Shown: piece after piece, positions 1-11,700 of the stretch
Numbering within the stretch: position 1 is the stretch's first letter
Layout: each line of letters starts with the position of its first letter
From: Alphaproteobacteria bacterium
Lineage (GTDB): Bacteria; Pseudomonadota; Alphaproteobacteria; Bin95
Assembly: GCA_022826185.1 (NCBI GenBank)
Contig: JAJDVH010000246.1
Coordinates: forward strand, 1 to 53,395
Direction: 5' to 3'
DNA length: 53,395 nt
Notes under the pieces: model-generated
What the model saw: the letters and a program-made list of their open reading frames with translations, nothing else
What the model was told of the DNA's origin: nothing
Databases searched by the model: none
Program-made: the position numbers and the translations under genes

Positions 1-160
1 CCTGATTGCGCGCGCGAGACGGCGCACGCACCTCTCGCGCTTGCTCACGCCGGGGGTTTTTTCGGCCCCCAGCCGGTCGCTTTCTGCAGAAACGACGAGA
101 GGCGGCCCCGGAAGCCGCCTCTCTCTACTTTCATCATACACCATACCGCCAAATGTCAAG
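1..160 (-). repeat. Dispersed structured element, copy 1 (cut by the window edge)
   Basis: This is the promoter-proximal part of a repeat also present at 29113-29511 and 42107-42518. Positions 1-17 hold the loop and one arm of the conserved GCGCGCGA hairpin; the rest of the element lies outside the window. Read on the minus strand, TTGACA (159-154) stands 15 nt from TATGAT (138-133), followed by a 10-bp perfect stem (GAGAGGCGGC with GCCGCCTCTC, about 104-130). The first hairpin differs in sequence from the other two copies, although a stem is present in all three. Calling it a transcribed element is inference. Confidence 0.7.
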
Positions 161-459
161 CCCGGCCGGGAACAAAAAATGAAAATGCCGGAGATTTTTC
201 ACGAAATGCCGGCAGCGGAGACAGGCGGAGGCCGGAGCGACGGCCCTACCGGATTCATGCCAACGGTCGTTGACCGGAACCGATAGCGAAGCCACCCAAC
301 CGTCGCCCCGGCCCCCGAGCCGGGGCCCAACCTTGGTTCTGGCGGCAGCTTCGGCGGTCGATCCCGTTCTTCACCGGCTACGGCAGCATCGCGAGTCAGG
401 GATGGACCCCGGATCGGGGTCAGGGGTGACGAAGGGGGGCCGGGGGCGCCGGCAGCCCG
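161..459. repeat. Intergenic stretch with two short GC-rich palindromes
   Basis: No credible gene is seen between the truncated repeat and the DUF427 gene. Around 308-328 the sequence GCCCCGG...CCGGGGC can form a stem. Around 405-421 GACCCC-GGATC-GGGGTC is a second palindrome, of the kind commonly scattered between genes in alphaproteobacteria. The open frames here have no recognisable content. Confidence 0.5.
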
Positions 460-849
460 TCAGGGAAGCACTTCGATGGAGTCGACCTTCCCCACATAGA
501 AGGCGGCATGGCCGGCGATGGCCGCGCATTCGTCATACGGTTCGGGGTAGCTCCAGACCGCATCCTCGGCGATTTGGCCGTCCACCGCGAGCGTGCGGTA
601 GCGGGCGTCGCCCTTGAAGGGGCAGTGGCTCGTCCGCTCGCTGGGCCGCATCAGGTCCGGGTCCAGATCGGCCTCCGGGATGTAGTGGACCGGCGGATAG
701 CCGCTCTCGCGCATGAGCAGGGCGCGGCGGCTGTCGGCCACGGTGCGGCCGGCAAAGGTCACCACGACCCGGCCTTCGGCGGGCCCGATGTCCACGCGGT
801 GGTCCGTGCGCTTGCGGAAACCGGGGGCGGGATTCGGCACGGCGTTCAT
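460..849 (-). CDS. DUF427 family protein
   Basis: A 129-residue protein matching the DUF427 (NTP_transf_9) family in length and pattern. It has a central segment around SGYPPVHYIPEADL and then SHCPFKGDARY and WSYPEPYDECAAIAGHAAFY, the typical Tyr/Pro-rich signatures of these small beta-rich proteins. The biochemical function of the family is not settled. The start codon overlaps the stop of the guanylate kinase gene by 4 bp, so it is probably the last gene of the gmk operon. No signal peptide or membrane segment is seen. Confidence 0.85.
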   Translation of the reverse strand: MNAVPNPAPGFRKRTDHRVDIGPAEGRVVVTFAGRTVADSRRALLMRESGYPPVHYIPEADLDPDLMRPSERTSHCPFKGDARYRTLAVDGQIAEDAVWSYPEPYDECAAIAGHAAFYVGKVDSIEVLP

Positions 850-1490
850 CGCCTTTCTCCCCTGAGCGTGTTCACGAAGTCGGTCAGGCCCGTCTGCCGC
901 GTCCGCCTGCGGCGCTCTGCCCGAAGAATGCTGCGGACCTCTTCGATGCTCGTCTCAAGGTCGCTGTTGATAACGACATAATCGTATTCGGCATAGTGGC
1001 TCACCTCGTCGAGCGCCTTGGCCATGCGCGCGCGCACCACCTCGGAACTGTCCTGGGCGCGGGCGTGCAGGCGCCGCTCCAGCTCCTCGATGGACGGCGG
1101 GAGCACGAAAACGCCGACAAGGTCGGTCCGGGCCTTCTCGGCAATCTGCTGCGCGCCCTGCCAGTCGATATCGAACAGCATGTCGCGCCCCTGCTCGAGC
1201 GCCGCTTCGACGGGCGCGCGCGGGGTGCCGTAGCGGTGCCCGAAGACCTCGGCATGTTCGAGGAAGCCGTCCCTCCCGACCATCGCCTGGAACGCGGCGT
1301 CATCCACGAAAATGTAATCGCGGCCTTCCACCTCGCCCTTGCGGGGCGGGCGCGTCGTCAGGCTGACCGAGAGCGTTATGTTCTCCTCCCGCTCCAGCAC
1401 GGCGCGGCTGATCGTGCTCTTGCCGGCCCCGGAAGGCGAGGAGAGCACCAGCATCAGGCCGCGGGTCGCTACGGGTCGGGCGGGCTTCAT
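846..1490 (-). CDS. gmk: Guanylate kinase
   Basis: A 214-residue enzyme that phosphorylates GMP to GDP with ATP in the cytoplasm. The P-loop SSPSGAGKST lies near residues 17-26, and the GMP-binding region SLTTRPPRKGEVEGRDYIF follows, as in bacterial Gmk. The ATG at 1490 is chosen because it overlaps the upstream yicC stop (ATGA), gives the usual family length and starts just before the P-loop; the open frame continues upstream only as a shadow of yicC. The yicC-gmk pairing is widespread in bacteria. Confidence 0.96.
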   Translation of the reverse strand: MKPARPVATRGLMLVLSSPSGAGKSTISRAVLEREENITLSVSLTTRPPRKGEVEGRDYIFVDDAAFQAMVGRDGFLEHAEVFGHRYGTPRAPVEAALEQGRDMLFDIDWQGAQQIAEKARTDLVGVFVLPPSIEELERRLHARAQDSSEVVRARMAKALDEVSHYAEYDYVVINSDLETSIEEVRSILRAERRRRTRQTGLTDFVNTLRGERR

Positions 1491-2326
1491 TCGACGTTCC
1501 GGGCCTGCTCGCGGAAGGCCTCCAGCGCGGCCTTGAGGTCCAGCACGGTGCGGGTGAGGTCGAGGTCCGCCGATTTGGAGCCGAGCGTATTCGTCTCGCG
1601 GTTTATTTCCTGGCAGAGGAAGTCGAGCTTGCGGCCGACCGCGTCCCCGGAGGCGAGAAGCGCCCCGGCCGCTTCCAGATGCGCGTCGAGCCGGTCGAGC
1701 TCCTCGCGAACGTCCGCCCTGGCGGCAAGCAGCGCCACTTCCTGGGCCAGGCGTTCCTCGGGAAGATCGGCGCCGAGAGCGGCGACGGCTGCGGCGAGCC
1801 GGTCCCTGAGCGCCGCCGGTTGCGACGCCGCCAGTCCCCGCGCCGTCGCGGCCTGCTCCTTCATGGCCAGGAGAAGCCCATCGAGCGCCGCGCCGAGCGC
1901 CTGTCCTTCCGCGCGCCGCGCCTCCATAAGCCCGTCCAGCGCCTCCTCCATGCTTGCGAGCAACGCCGTTTCGTCGCGCGCCTCCGGGTCCTGATCGACG
2001 GCTTCGATCACGCCGCGCAGGCCCATCAGGCCCGCAATATCCCCGCCTCCCCGCCTGTCTGCCATATTCGCCAACTCGTCGAGCCACGCCTCGTCCACCC
2101 GGTAGCGCTGCCCGCCCGGTGCCGTCTCGAACCGCAGTTCCAGGGCGATGCTGCCGCGCGCGAACCGGGCCTGCACCGCCTTGCGGGCCGCCGCCTCCAG
2201 CCCGTCGCATCCGGGCGGCAGGCGCAGGCGCAGGTCGACTCCGCGATGATTGACCGAGCGGGCCTCCCAATTCCAGTCCGGCCCGCCCGCGGACGCAAAG
2301 CCCGTCATGGAGGACAACCGGGTCAT
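1487..2326 (-). CDS. yicC: YicC/YloC family endoribonuclease
   Basis: A 279-residue YicC-family protein. The N-terminal MTRLSSMTGFASAGG is the family hallmark (SMTGF), the middle is helical, and the C-terminal half ends in the conserved KLDFLCQEINRETNTLGSKS segment. Members are reported to be endoribonucleases acting in RNA turnover. It overlaps gmk downstream and mltG upstream by 4 bp each, so the genes are likely translationally coupled. Confidence 0.94.
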   Translation of the reverse strand: MTRLSSMTGFASAGGPDWNWEARSVNHRGVDLRLRLPPGCDGLEAAARKAVQARFARGSIALELRFETAPGGQRYRVDEAWLDELANMADRRGGGDIAGLMGLRGVIEAVDQDPEARDETALLASMEEALDGLMEARRAEGQALGAALDGLLLAMKEQAATARGLAASQPAALRDRLAAAVAALGADLPEERLAQEVALLAARADVREELDRLDAHLEAAGALLASGDAVGRKLDFLCQEINRETNTLGSKSADLDLTRTVLDLKAALEAFREQARNVE

Positions 2327-3297
2327 TGCAGCCGCCTCGACAGCTTGCGGTAGCGGGCAACATTCCGGTTGTGCTCGCGAATGGTGCGGGCGAACAGATG
2401 GCCGCCCGCGCCGTCGGCAACGAAGTAGAGCGCGTCGGTTTCCGCCGGCCGCGCCGCCGCCTCCAGGGCCGCAAGGCCGGGGTTGGCGATCGGGCCCGGC
2501 GGCAGACCGTGGACCCGATAGGTGTTGTAGGGATGGTCCGTCCGGAGGTCGGCCCGGGTGAGCGGGCGCCCCAGGGCCCGCCGGCCGCCGGTCAGCGCGT
2601 AGATGACGGTCGGGTCCGTCTGGAGGCGCATGCCGCGCCGCAGGCGGTTGACGAACACGCCCGCAATCTCGGCGCGTTCCGCCGAAACGCCCGTTTCCTT
2701 CTCGACGATGGAGGCGAGCGTCAGCAGTTCCGCTTCGCTCCTGAGCGGCGAGCCCGCGCGGCGGTCGCGGAACAGCCTCGCAAGCGCCTCGTCCATCGCG
2801 CGCTGCATCCGCGCCACCATGTCCGGGCGGCTGTCGCCATGGCTGTAATGGTAGGTCTCCGGCAGCAGCCGCCCCTCGCCGGCCTCGGGCGGTTCGCCCG
2901 AAAGGCCCTCGGCGCTTCGCACAAGGTCCAGCACCGCGGCCGTGGTCAGCCCTTCCGGCACCGTCAGACGGCGCACGACCGTGCGGCCCGCCACCAGCAG
3001 GTCGCGGACGGATGCCGCGCTGACGCCCGCGGGAAAGTCGTATTCGCCCGCCTTCAGCCGGCTCTGGGCGCCGTCCAGGGTCACGAAGACCCGGAACGCC
3101 AGCGGGTGGCGCAGCACCCCCTCTTCGGCGAGCAACTCAGCCAGTCGGGCGAGGCCGGCTCCCCTTGGCACGATCACCCGGCGTTCCTCGGCGAGCGGGC
3201 CGGGCGCGTTGAAATCCTGCCACCCCCGCAAGGCGAATCCGGCGGCCGCAGCCGCCAGCAGTGCCAGAAAGACGCCGACGAGCCGACGGCGGCGCAT
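2323..3297 (-). CDS. mltG: Endolytic transglycosylase MltG
   Basis: A 324-residue MltG (YceG-like) protein that cleaves nascent peptidoglycan strands and influences glycan length. One N-terminal membrane anchor follows the Arg-rich start (about residues 5-25), so the body faces the periplasm. A LysM-like region precedes the catalytic domain, where ASIVEKETG contains the conserved catalytic Glu and LQTDPTVIYAL and PYNTYRVHGLPPGPI are further family motifs. It sits 6 bp after fabF, the classic alphaproteobacterial fabF-mltG-yicC-gmk arrangement. Confidence 0.95.
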   Translation of the reverse strand: MRRRRLVGVFLALLAAAAAGFALRGWQDFNAPGPLAEERRVIVPRGAGLARLAELLAEEGVLRHPLAFRVFVTLDGAQSRLKAGEYDFPAGVSAASVRDLLVAGRTVVRRLTVPEGLTTAAVLDLVRSAEGLSGEPPEAGEGRLLPETYHYSHGDSRPDMVARMQRAMDEALARLFRDRRAGSPLRSEAELLTLASIVEKETGVSAERAEIAGVFVNRLRRGMRLQTDPTVIYALTGGRRALGRPLTRADLRTDHPYNTYRVHGLPPGPIANPGLAALEAAARPAETDALYFVADGAGGHLFARTIREHNRNVARYRKLSRRLQ

Positions 3298-3303
3298 TCG
3301 GGA

Positions 3304-4566
<1,263 letters not shown>

Positions 4567-4586
4567 GCCGTGTCTTCCCGGCCGCG

Positions 4587-4820
4587 TCAGGCGTTTTCGT
4601 TGATGTAGTCGATCGCGTTCTTGACCGTCACGATCTTTTCCGCGGCATCGTCGGGAATCTCGACGCCGAATTCCTCTTCGAAAGCCATGACCAGTTCGAC
4701 CGTATCGAGGCTGTCCGCGCCCAGATCGTCGATGAAACTCGCACCCTCCACGACCTTGCCCTCGTCAACGCCGAGATGCTCCACGACGATTTTTTTCACG
4801 CGATCGGCGATATCGCTCAT
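4587..4820 (-). CDS. acpP: Acyl carrier protein
   Basis: A 77-residue acidic acyl carrier protein that holds growing acyl chains on 4'-phosphopantetheine. The attachment site is Ser37 in the motif [10 protein letters not shown]. Length, acidity and the C-terminal AIDYINENA match bacterial AcpP. It lies between fabG, 109 bp upstream, and fabF, 20 bp downstream. The 109-bp gap would leave room for a separate promoter, which would fit the high expression of ACP, but I did not identify one with confidence. Confidence 0.97.
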   Translation of the reverse strand: MSDIADRVKKIVVEHLGVDEGKVVEGASFIDDLGADSLDTVELVMAFEEEFGVEIPDDAAEKIVTVKNAIDYINENA

Positions 4821-4929
4821 TCAATCCCTTCCCTTCGGACTGTTCCTGTTGGCTTTCCGCTGCGGCCTCAAGGCCTCGAAATGGGGAACCGGCTCTTAGC
4901 ACAGCCCGCCGGAGCGGGCCAGCACCGCA

Positions 4930-5664
4930 TCATATCATCGCCATGCCGCCGTTCACGTGCAAGGTCTGCCCGGTGATGTAGGCGGCTTCGTCGCTGGCGA
5001 GGAAGACCGCCGCGGCCGCGACATCGTCCGGAACGCCGAAGCGCCCGGCCGGGACGCGGTCGAGCGCCTGGGCTTTCTGTTTCTCGTTCAGTTCCTGCGT
5101 CATGGCGGTGTCGACAAAGCCGGGCGCGATGCAGTTGACCGTCACGCCCCGCCCCGCGACCTCGGCGGCGACGGCCTTGGTCATGCCGATCATGCCGGCC
5201 TTGGAAGCCGCGTAATTGGCCTGGCCCGGATTGCCGGTGACGCCGACCACGGAGGAGACCGCGATAATGCGCCCGCGGCGGCGGCGCATCATGCCGCGCA
5301 GCGCCGCGCGGGCGAGGCGGAAGCCGGCCGTCAGGTTGATGTCCAGCACGGTCTGCCAGTCCTCGTCGCGCATGCGCAGGAACAGGCCGTCGCGCGTGAC
5401 GCCCGCATTGCTGACCAGGATGTCGAGGGGCCCGAGCGCCTCCTCCGCCCGCGCGGCCAGCCCGTCCGCCGCTGCGCTGTCGGCGAGATTGCAGGGCAGC
5501 ACGGCCGCGCCGTCGAGCTCGCCCGCCAGCGCTTCCAGCGCTGCCTCGCGGGTGCCGGACAGCCCGACCCGGGCGCCCTGCGCGGCCAGCGCCCGCGCGA
5601 TCGCGGCGCCGATGCCACCCGATGCGCCGGTGACCAGCGCGGTCCTGTCGCTGAGATCGAACAT
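4930..5664 (-). CDS. fabG: 3-oxoacyl-ACP reductase
   Basis: A 244-residue short-chain dehydrogenase that reduces 3-ketoacyl-ACP with NADPH. It has the cofactor-binding TGASGGIG (about 13-20), NNAG-like SNAG near 86, catalytic Ser in SSVVG (about 138) and Tyr/Lys in NYAASKAG (about 151/155). The C-terminus ASDEAAYITGQTLHVNGGMAMI is characteristic of FabG. Its place directly before acpP and fabF supports the fatty-acid role over other SDRs. fabD, often found next to it, is absent; a Nudix gene stands there instead. Confidence 0.95.
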   Translation of the reverse strand: MFDLSDRTALVTGASGGIGAAIARALAAQGARVGLSGTREAALEALAGELDGAAVLPCNLADSAAADGLAARAEEALGPLDILVSNAGVTRDGLFLRMRDEDWQTVLDINLTAGFRLARAALRGMMRRRRGRIIAVSSVVGVTGNPGQANYAASKAGMIGMTKAVAAEVAGRGVTVNCIAPGFVDTAMTQELNEKQKAQALDRVPAGRFGVPDDVAAAAVFLASDEAAYITGQTLHVNGGMAMI

Positions 5665-5684
5665 GGGGTTCGCGAACGCCTTTC

Positions 5685-6461
5685 CTAGCTGTCGAGCGCG
5701 AGTTCGGACATCGGATAGCCGGCGCTGCGGGGAATCTGCAGCACCCGCCCGGCGGGCGTGGCGGCGATGCGCGTCATCACCGTCTCCACCGGTTCGGCCT
5801 CGGCGCGCCTGAGCGCGTCCGCCACGGTGCCGGACCGCGCCAGCCGGGAGAGGATGGCGCGGGTCGGGAACATGATCGGCCGGTTCCCCTCGGCCGCGTC
5901 GCGGAGCGCCGTTCCGGGCCGGATCCAGAGCGAGTCCACGGATTCGGAGCCGTCATGGCTGCCGTCCTGCCCCGGCGGCAGGGCGGCCAGGTAGAAATGC
6001 ACGTCGAAGCGCCGGGCCGAATGCTCGGGCGTGATCCAGTGCGCGCAATGGCAGAGCGCGGCCGTGTCGGCGGCGAGGTCCTCGGCCTCCAGGAAATCCC
6101 GGAACGGCACGCTGCCGCCATGCACGCCCGCCCGCCAGCGCGCCACGATCCGCCCGGCGTCTTCCGGCGGCTGCATGGACCCCGCGCGCCGCGCCAGCAG
6201 CACGCCCGTCTCCTCGAACGCCTCGCGCACGGCCGCGATGCGGTGCGCCCGCGCCCTCTCGCCGAAGCGGCCGGTGGCGCGGGCGGCGAGCGCGGGCTCG
6301 GCGTCTTCCGGATCGACCTTGCCGCCCGGAAAGACCAGCGCGCCCGAGGAAAAGTCGAGCTCCGGGCTGCGCAGCACCATGAAGACCTCGATGCCGTCCG
6401 GGCGATCGCGCAGGATGAGCACGCTGGCGGCGGGCTTCGGAATCGCCGGGGATCGTTCCAT
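5685..6461 (-). CDS. Nudix hydrolase, NUDT7/19-like
   Basis: A 258-residue Nudix protein. The Nudix box is split in the way seen in NUDT7/NUDT19-like enzymes: GALVFPGGK comes first, and after about 30 extra residues IAAVREAFEETGVLLA supplies the REx2EExG core that binds metal. Relatives of this type hydrolyse CoA derivatives or other nucleotide conjugates, so a link with acyl-CoA or ACP metabolism is plausible but inferred. The ATG at 6461 is preferred to one about 100 bp upstream, because homology-like sequence begins only at ASVLILRD. Confidence 0.82.
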   Translation of the reverse strand: MERSPAIPKPAASVLILRDRPDGIEVFMVLRSPELDFSSGALVFPGGKVDPEDAEPALAARATGRFGERARAHRIAAVREAFEETGVLLARRAGSMQPPEDAGRIVARWRAGVHGGSVPFRDFLEAEDLAADTAALCHCAHWITPEHSARRFDVHFYLAALPPGQDGSHDGSESVDSLWIRPGTALRDAAEGNRPIMFPTRAILSRLARSGTVADALRRAEAEPVETVMTRIAATPAGRVLQIPRSAGYPMSELALDS

Positions 6462-6589
6462 GCCGGCCCTTATAGCGGCGGCGGAGGACAAGGGCACGGG
6501 CATTCCGTCGCGCAGGGCGCGCGGGGCTTGAAATCCGTATCGTTCCGGTACAGTTTCCAATCTGGAGCGAATGACTACGGATTGAGGCG

Positions 6590-7026
6590 ATGCTGAGACT
6601 GAGCCGGATGAACGACTACGCCGTCGTCGTTCTGGGGCAATTGGCGTCCCGGCCCGAACGGCCGCGTTCGGCGAGCGAGGTCGCCGAGGCGACGGGCCTC
6701 GCCGCCTCCACCGTGTCCCAGGTGCTGAAGGCGCTGGCCCATGCCGGGCTGGTGGCCTCGGTCCGGGGCGCGCACGGCGGCTACACGGCCGACCGGCCGG
6801 CGGAAGACATTTCGGTCGCCGAGATCGTGCTGGCGGTGGACGGGCCGGTGGCGCTGACCGCCTGCGTGGACGGCGGCGACTGCGCCATCGAGGCGACCTG
6901 CCTGCTGCGCGGCTCCTGGGACCGGATCAACGATGCCGTCCGCGATGCGTTGGAAGAGGTGACCCTGGCGGACATGCTGGCCCCGATGCGGGACTTCTCG
7001 CGTTTCGAGCCGCAGGAGATGCGCCC

Positions 7027-7030
<4 letters not shown>
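6590..7030 (+). CDS. Rrf2 family iron-sulfur regulator of the suf operon
   Basis: A 146-residue winged-helix regulator of the Rrf2 family. The N-terminal [15 protein letters not shown] and the helix [23 protein letters not shown] form the DNA-binding part. Three cysteines at 92, 98 and 104 occupy exactly the spacing (CX5CX5C) of the [2Fe-2S] ligands in IscR. The position matching IscR His107 is Arg here, so the fourth ligand must differ. It is the first gene of the suf operon and overlaps sufB by 4 bp, so autoregulation by cluster status is likely. Confidence 0.92.
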
Positions 7031-8480
<1,450 letters not shown>

Positions 8481-8481
<1 letters not shown>

Positions 8482-9230
8482 TGCTTGAAATCCGCGATCT
8501 CCACGCCTCGGTCGAGGGCCAGGCGATCCTGAACGGAGTCGATCTCTCGGTCGGCCCCGGCGAAGTGCATGCCGTGATGGGGCCGAACGGCTCCGGCAAG
8601 AGCACGCTTTCCTATGTGCTCTCCGGCCGCGAGGGCTATGCGGTGGACCGGGGCGAGGTGCTCTATGACGGCCGGGACCTGCTGGAGCTGGAGCCGGAGG
8701 AGCGCGCGGCGGCCGGCCTCTTCCTCGCCTTCCAGTATCCGGTCGAGATTCCGGGCGTGGGCACCATGACCTTCCTGCGCACGGCGCTGAACGCGCTCCG
8801 GCGCGGCCGGGGCGAGAACGAGCTCGACGCCATGCAGTTCCTGCGCGTCGTCCGCCAGAAGGCGCGTGCGCTCGGCATCGGCGACGACATGCTGAAGCGC
8901 GCGCTGAATGTCGGTTTCTCCGGCGGCGAGAAGAAGCGCAACGAAATGCTCCAGCTTGCGATTCTGGAGCCGCGCCTTGCGATTCTCGACGAGACCGACA
9001 GCGGCCTCGACATCGACGCGCTCAAGGTCGTCGCGGAAGGGGTGAACGCGCTCCGCTCGCCGGACCGGGCCATGCTCATCATCACCCATTACCAGCGCCT
9101 GCTGGACCATATCGTGCCCGACCGGGTGCATGTGCTGGCCAAGGGCAGGATCCTCCGTTCCGGCGGCAGCGAGCTTGCGCTGGAACTGGAAGAAAAAGGC
9201 TACGGCGAAATCATGGGCGAGGCGGCATGA
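8481..9230 (+). CDS. sufC: Fe-S cluster assembly ATPase SufC
   Basis: A 249-residue ABC-type ATPase that drives conformational change in the SufBCD scaffold. It has Walker A GPNGSGKST (about 35-43), signature FSGGEKKRNE, Walker B LAILDETDSGLD and the switch His in ITHYQR. It has no membrane domain, as expected for SufC. Translation begins at an ATG overlapping the sufB stop codon, and the gene overlaps sufD by 4 bp. Confidence 0.97.
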
Positions 9231-10447
9231 CGCCCCAGGTCTCGTTACCGGGCGTAGAGGCCTACCGCGAGGCGTTCGAGAGCATCCGCGCCTCGCTGCC
9301 GGGCGAGCGCGGGGCCGCCTTCGAGGCCTTCGCCGCCAGGGGCTTCCCGACCAACCGGGTCGAGGCGTGGAAATATACGAGCCTGCGCCCGCTTGCGCGC
9401 CAGCGCTTCCGGCCGGCAGCGCCCGACATGGAGGCCGCCGTGCCCTTCCTCGGCGACGGGCCGCGCATCGTGCTGGTGAACGGCTTCCTGCGCGAGGACC
9501 TCACGACCGTTCCGGTCGGCCGCTGGGGCGGGCCGAACGGCCGGGCGGGCGCGGAGGAAGAGCCGCTGGTCGCGCTCAACGCCGCCATGGCGGGCGACGG
9601 CTACGCGCTGACTATCGGCGACGTTCGGGACGAGCCCATCGAGATCGTCCATGCGACCGTGCCGGGTCCCACCGGCCCGGTGGCGCAATCGCGCAACCGG
9701 ATCACCGTCGAGCCGGGCGGCGCGGCGCATGTCGTCGAGCGGCATGTCGGGCTGGGAAGCGGCGCTTATTTCGTCAACGGCGTCACGGAGATCGAGGTGC
9801 AGGACGGCGGGCGGCTCCGCCACACCAAGCTGCAGGAGGAAGGTGCGGAGGCGCACCATCTCTGGTTCGTTCCCGCGCGGCTGGGCCGGGACGCGGTGCT
9901 GGAGAGCACGGTCTTCACCTTCGGCGCGCGGCTCTCGCGCAACCAGATCGAGGCGGACATCCCGGGAGAAGGCGCGGAACTCTCGCTCAGGGGAGCCTAC
10001 GCCGTCTCCGGCCGGCAGCTTGCGGACCACACGAGCCGCATCGAGCACCGCGCGCCGGGCGCGACCAGCCGGCAGGTGTACAAGGGCGCGATCGGCGGGC
10101 AGGCGCGCGGCGTCTTCCAGGGCCATATCATCGTCGCCGAGGGCGCGCAGAAAACGGACGGCCACCAGCTCAACCGCGCGCTGCTGCTTTCCGGCCGGGC
10201 GGAGATCGACGCCAAGCCGGTGCTGGAAATCTATGCCGACGACGTGCAGTGCAGCCACGGCGCAACCGCCGGCGACATAGACGGCGACGCGCTCTTCTAC
10301 CTGCGCTCGCGCGGCATTCCCGCCGACGCGGCCCGCGGGCTGCTGGTGCGCGCTTTCCTGTCGGAAATACTGGAAGACACGCCCGAAGGCGCGCTGCGCA
10401 CGGCGGTCGAAGAACGGATAGACGGATTTCTGGAGGCCGGCGCATGA
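9227..10447 (+). CDS. sufD: Fe-S cluster assembly protein SufD
   Basis: A 406-residue paralogue of SufB that pairs with it in the SufBC2D complex. The N-terminal FPTNRVEAWKYTSLRPL motif and the C-terminal segment ADDVQCSHGATAGDIDGDALFYLRSRG are typical; the His in CSHGAT matches the functionally important SufD histidine. It overlaps both sufC and sufS by 4 bp. Confidence 0.96.
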   Translation: MTPQVSLPGVEAYREAFESIRASLPGERGAAFEAFAARGFPTNRVEAWKYTSLRPLARQRFRPAAPDMEAAVPFLGDGPRIVLVNGFLREDLTTVPVGRWGGPNGRAGAEEEPLVALNAAMAGDGYALTIGDVRDEPIEIVHATVPGPTGPVAQSRNRITVEPGGAAHVVERHVGLGSGAYFVNGVTEIEVQDGGRLRHTKLQEEGAEAHHLWFVPARLGRDAVLESTVFTFGARLSRNQIEADIPGEGAELSLRGAYAVSGRQLADHTSRIEHRAPGATSRQVYKGAIGGQARGVFQGHIIVAEGAQKTDGHQLNRALLLSGRAEIDAKPVLEIYADDVQCSHGATAGDIDGDALFYLRSRGIPADAARGLLVRAFLSEILEDTPEGALRTAVEERIDGFLEAGA

Positions 10448-11700
10448 GCCCGGACAGCACCCCGACCCTCAGGCCGAATTACGATGTGCTGGCGATCCGC
10501 CGGGACTTCCCGATCCTCGCGCGCGAGGTGTTCGGCAAGCCGCTGGTCTATCTGGACACGGGCGCGAGCGCCCAGAAGCCGCGCCAGGTCATCCGCGCGA
10601 TGACCGAGGTGATGGAGGAGACCTACTCCAACGTCCATCGCGGCGTGCATTTCCTCTCCCAGGCCTGCACGGACCAGTTCGAGGCGGCGCGGGAGACGGT
10701 GGCGCGCTTCATCAATGCGCCGGAAGCCGACGAAATCGTCTGGACGCGGGGCGCCACGGAAGCCCTCAACCTCGTGGCCGCGACCTGGGGCCGGGCGAAT
10801 GTCGGGCCGGGCGACCGGATCGTGATCTCGACCCTGGAGCACCATTCCAACATCGTGCCCTGGCAATTGCTGCGCGACGAGACGGGGGCGGAGCTTGCGG
10901 TCATTCCCGTGGACGATGCGGGCGAGGTCGATCTCGACGCCTATGCCGGCCTGCTGGCGGACGGCCGGGCGAAGCTCGTCTCGGTCACGCATGTCTCCAA
11001 CTCCATCGGCACCGTGCTGCCGATAAGGGAGATGGCGCGGATGGCGCATGACAAGGGCGCGCTGTTCATGGTGGACGGCTGCCAGGCCGCGCCGCACATG
11101 GCCGTCGACGTGCAGGCGCTCGGCGTCGATTTCTACTGCTTCTCCGGGCACAAGACCTACGGGCCGACCGGCATCGGCGCGCTCTGGGGCCGCAAGGCGC
11201 TGCTCGACGCCATGCCCCCCTACCAGGGCGGCGGCGAGATGATCGCGCATGTCACCTTCGAGAAGAGCACCTTCAAGGCCGCGCCGCACAAATTCGAGGC
11301 CGGCACGCCCGCCATCGTCGAGGCGGTGGGGCTGGGCGCGGCGCTCGACTATATCGAGGCCGTCGGGCGCGACGCGATCCTGGCGCATGAGACGGATGTC
11401 GCCGAATATGCCCGCGAGCGCCTTGCCGCCGTGCCGGGCGTGCGCATCGTCGGCCATGCGCGCGAGCGGGGCGCCATCGTCTCCTTCACCATGGACCAGG
11501 CCCACCCCCACGACATCGGCACCATCATCGACCGGGCGGGCGTGGCGGTGCGCGCCGGCCATCACTGCGCCTTCCCCGTCATGGAGCGCTTCGATGTCGG
11601 CGCGACGGCCAGGGCCTCCTTCGGGCTCTACAACATGAAGAGCGAGGTGGACCGGCTGGTCGAGGCGCTGGACGAGGTCGCGGAGATCTTCGGGCGATGA
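10444..11700 (+). CDS. sufS: Cysteine desulfurase SufS
   Basis: A 418-residue PLP enzyme of the group II desulfurases; it removes sulfur from cysteine and holds it as a persulfide. The PLP lysine is in FSGHKTYGP and the persulfide cysteine is in RAGHHCAFPVM near the C-terminus. HVSNSIGTVLPI and DGCQAAPH are further family motifs. The ATG at 10444 overlaps the sufD stop (ATGA) and gives the expected length. The next gene is its usual partner sufU. Confidence 0.97.
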   Translation: MSPDSTPTLRPNYDVLAIRRDFPILAREVFGKPLVYLDTGASAQKPRQVIRAMTEVMEETYSNVHRGVHFLSQACTDQFEAARETVARFINAPEADEIVWTRGATEALNLVAATWGRANVGPGDRIVISTLEHHSNIVPWQLLRDETGAELAVIPVDDAGEVDLDAYAGLLADGRAKLVSVTHVSNSIGTVLPIREMARMAHDKGALFMVDGCQAAPHMAVDVQALGVDFYCFSGHKTYGPTGIGALWGRKALLDAMPPYQGGGEMIAHVTFEKSTFKAAPHKFEAGTPAIVEAVGLGAALDYIEAVGRDAILAHETDVAEYARERLAAVPGVRIVGHARERGAIVSFTMDQAHPHDIGTIIDRAGVAVRAGHHCAFPVMERFDVGATARASFGLYNMKSEVDRLVEALDEVAEIFGR

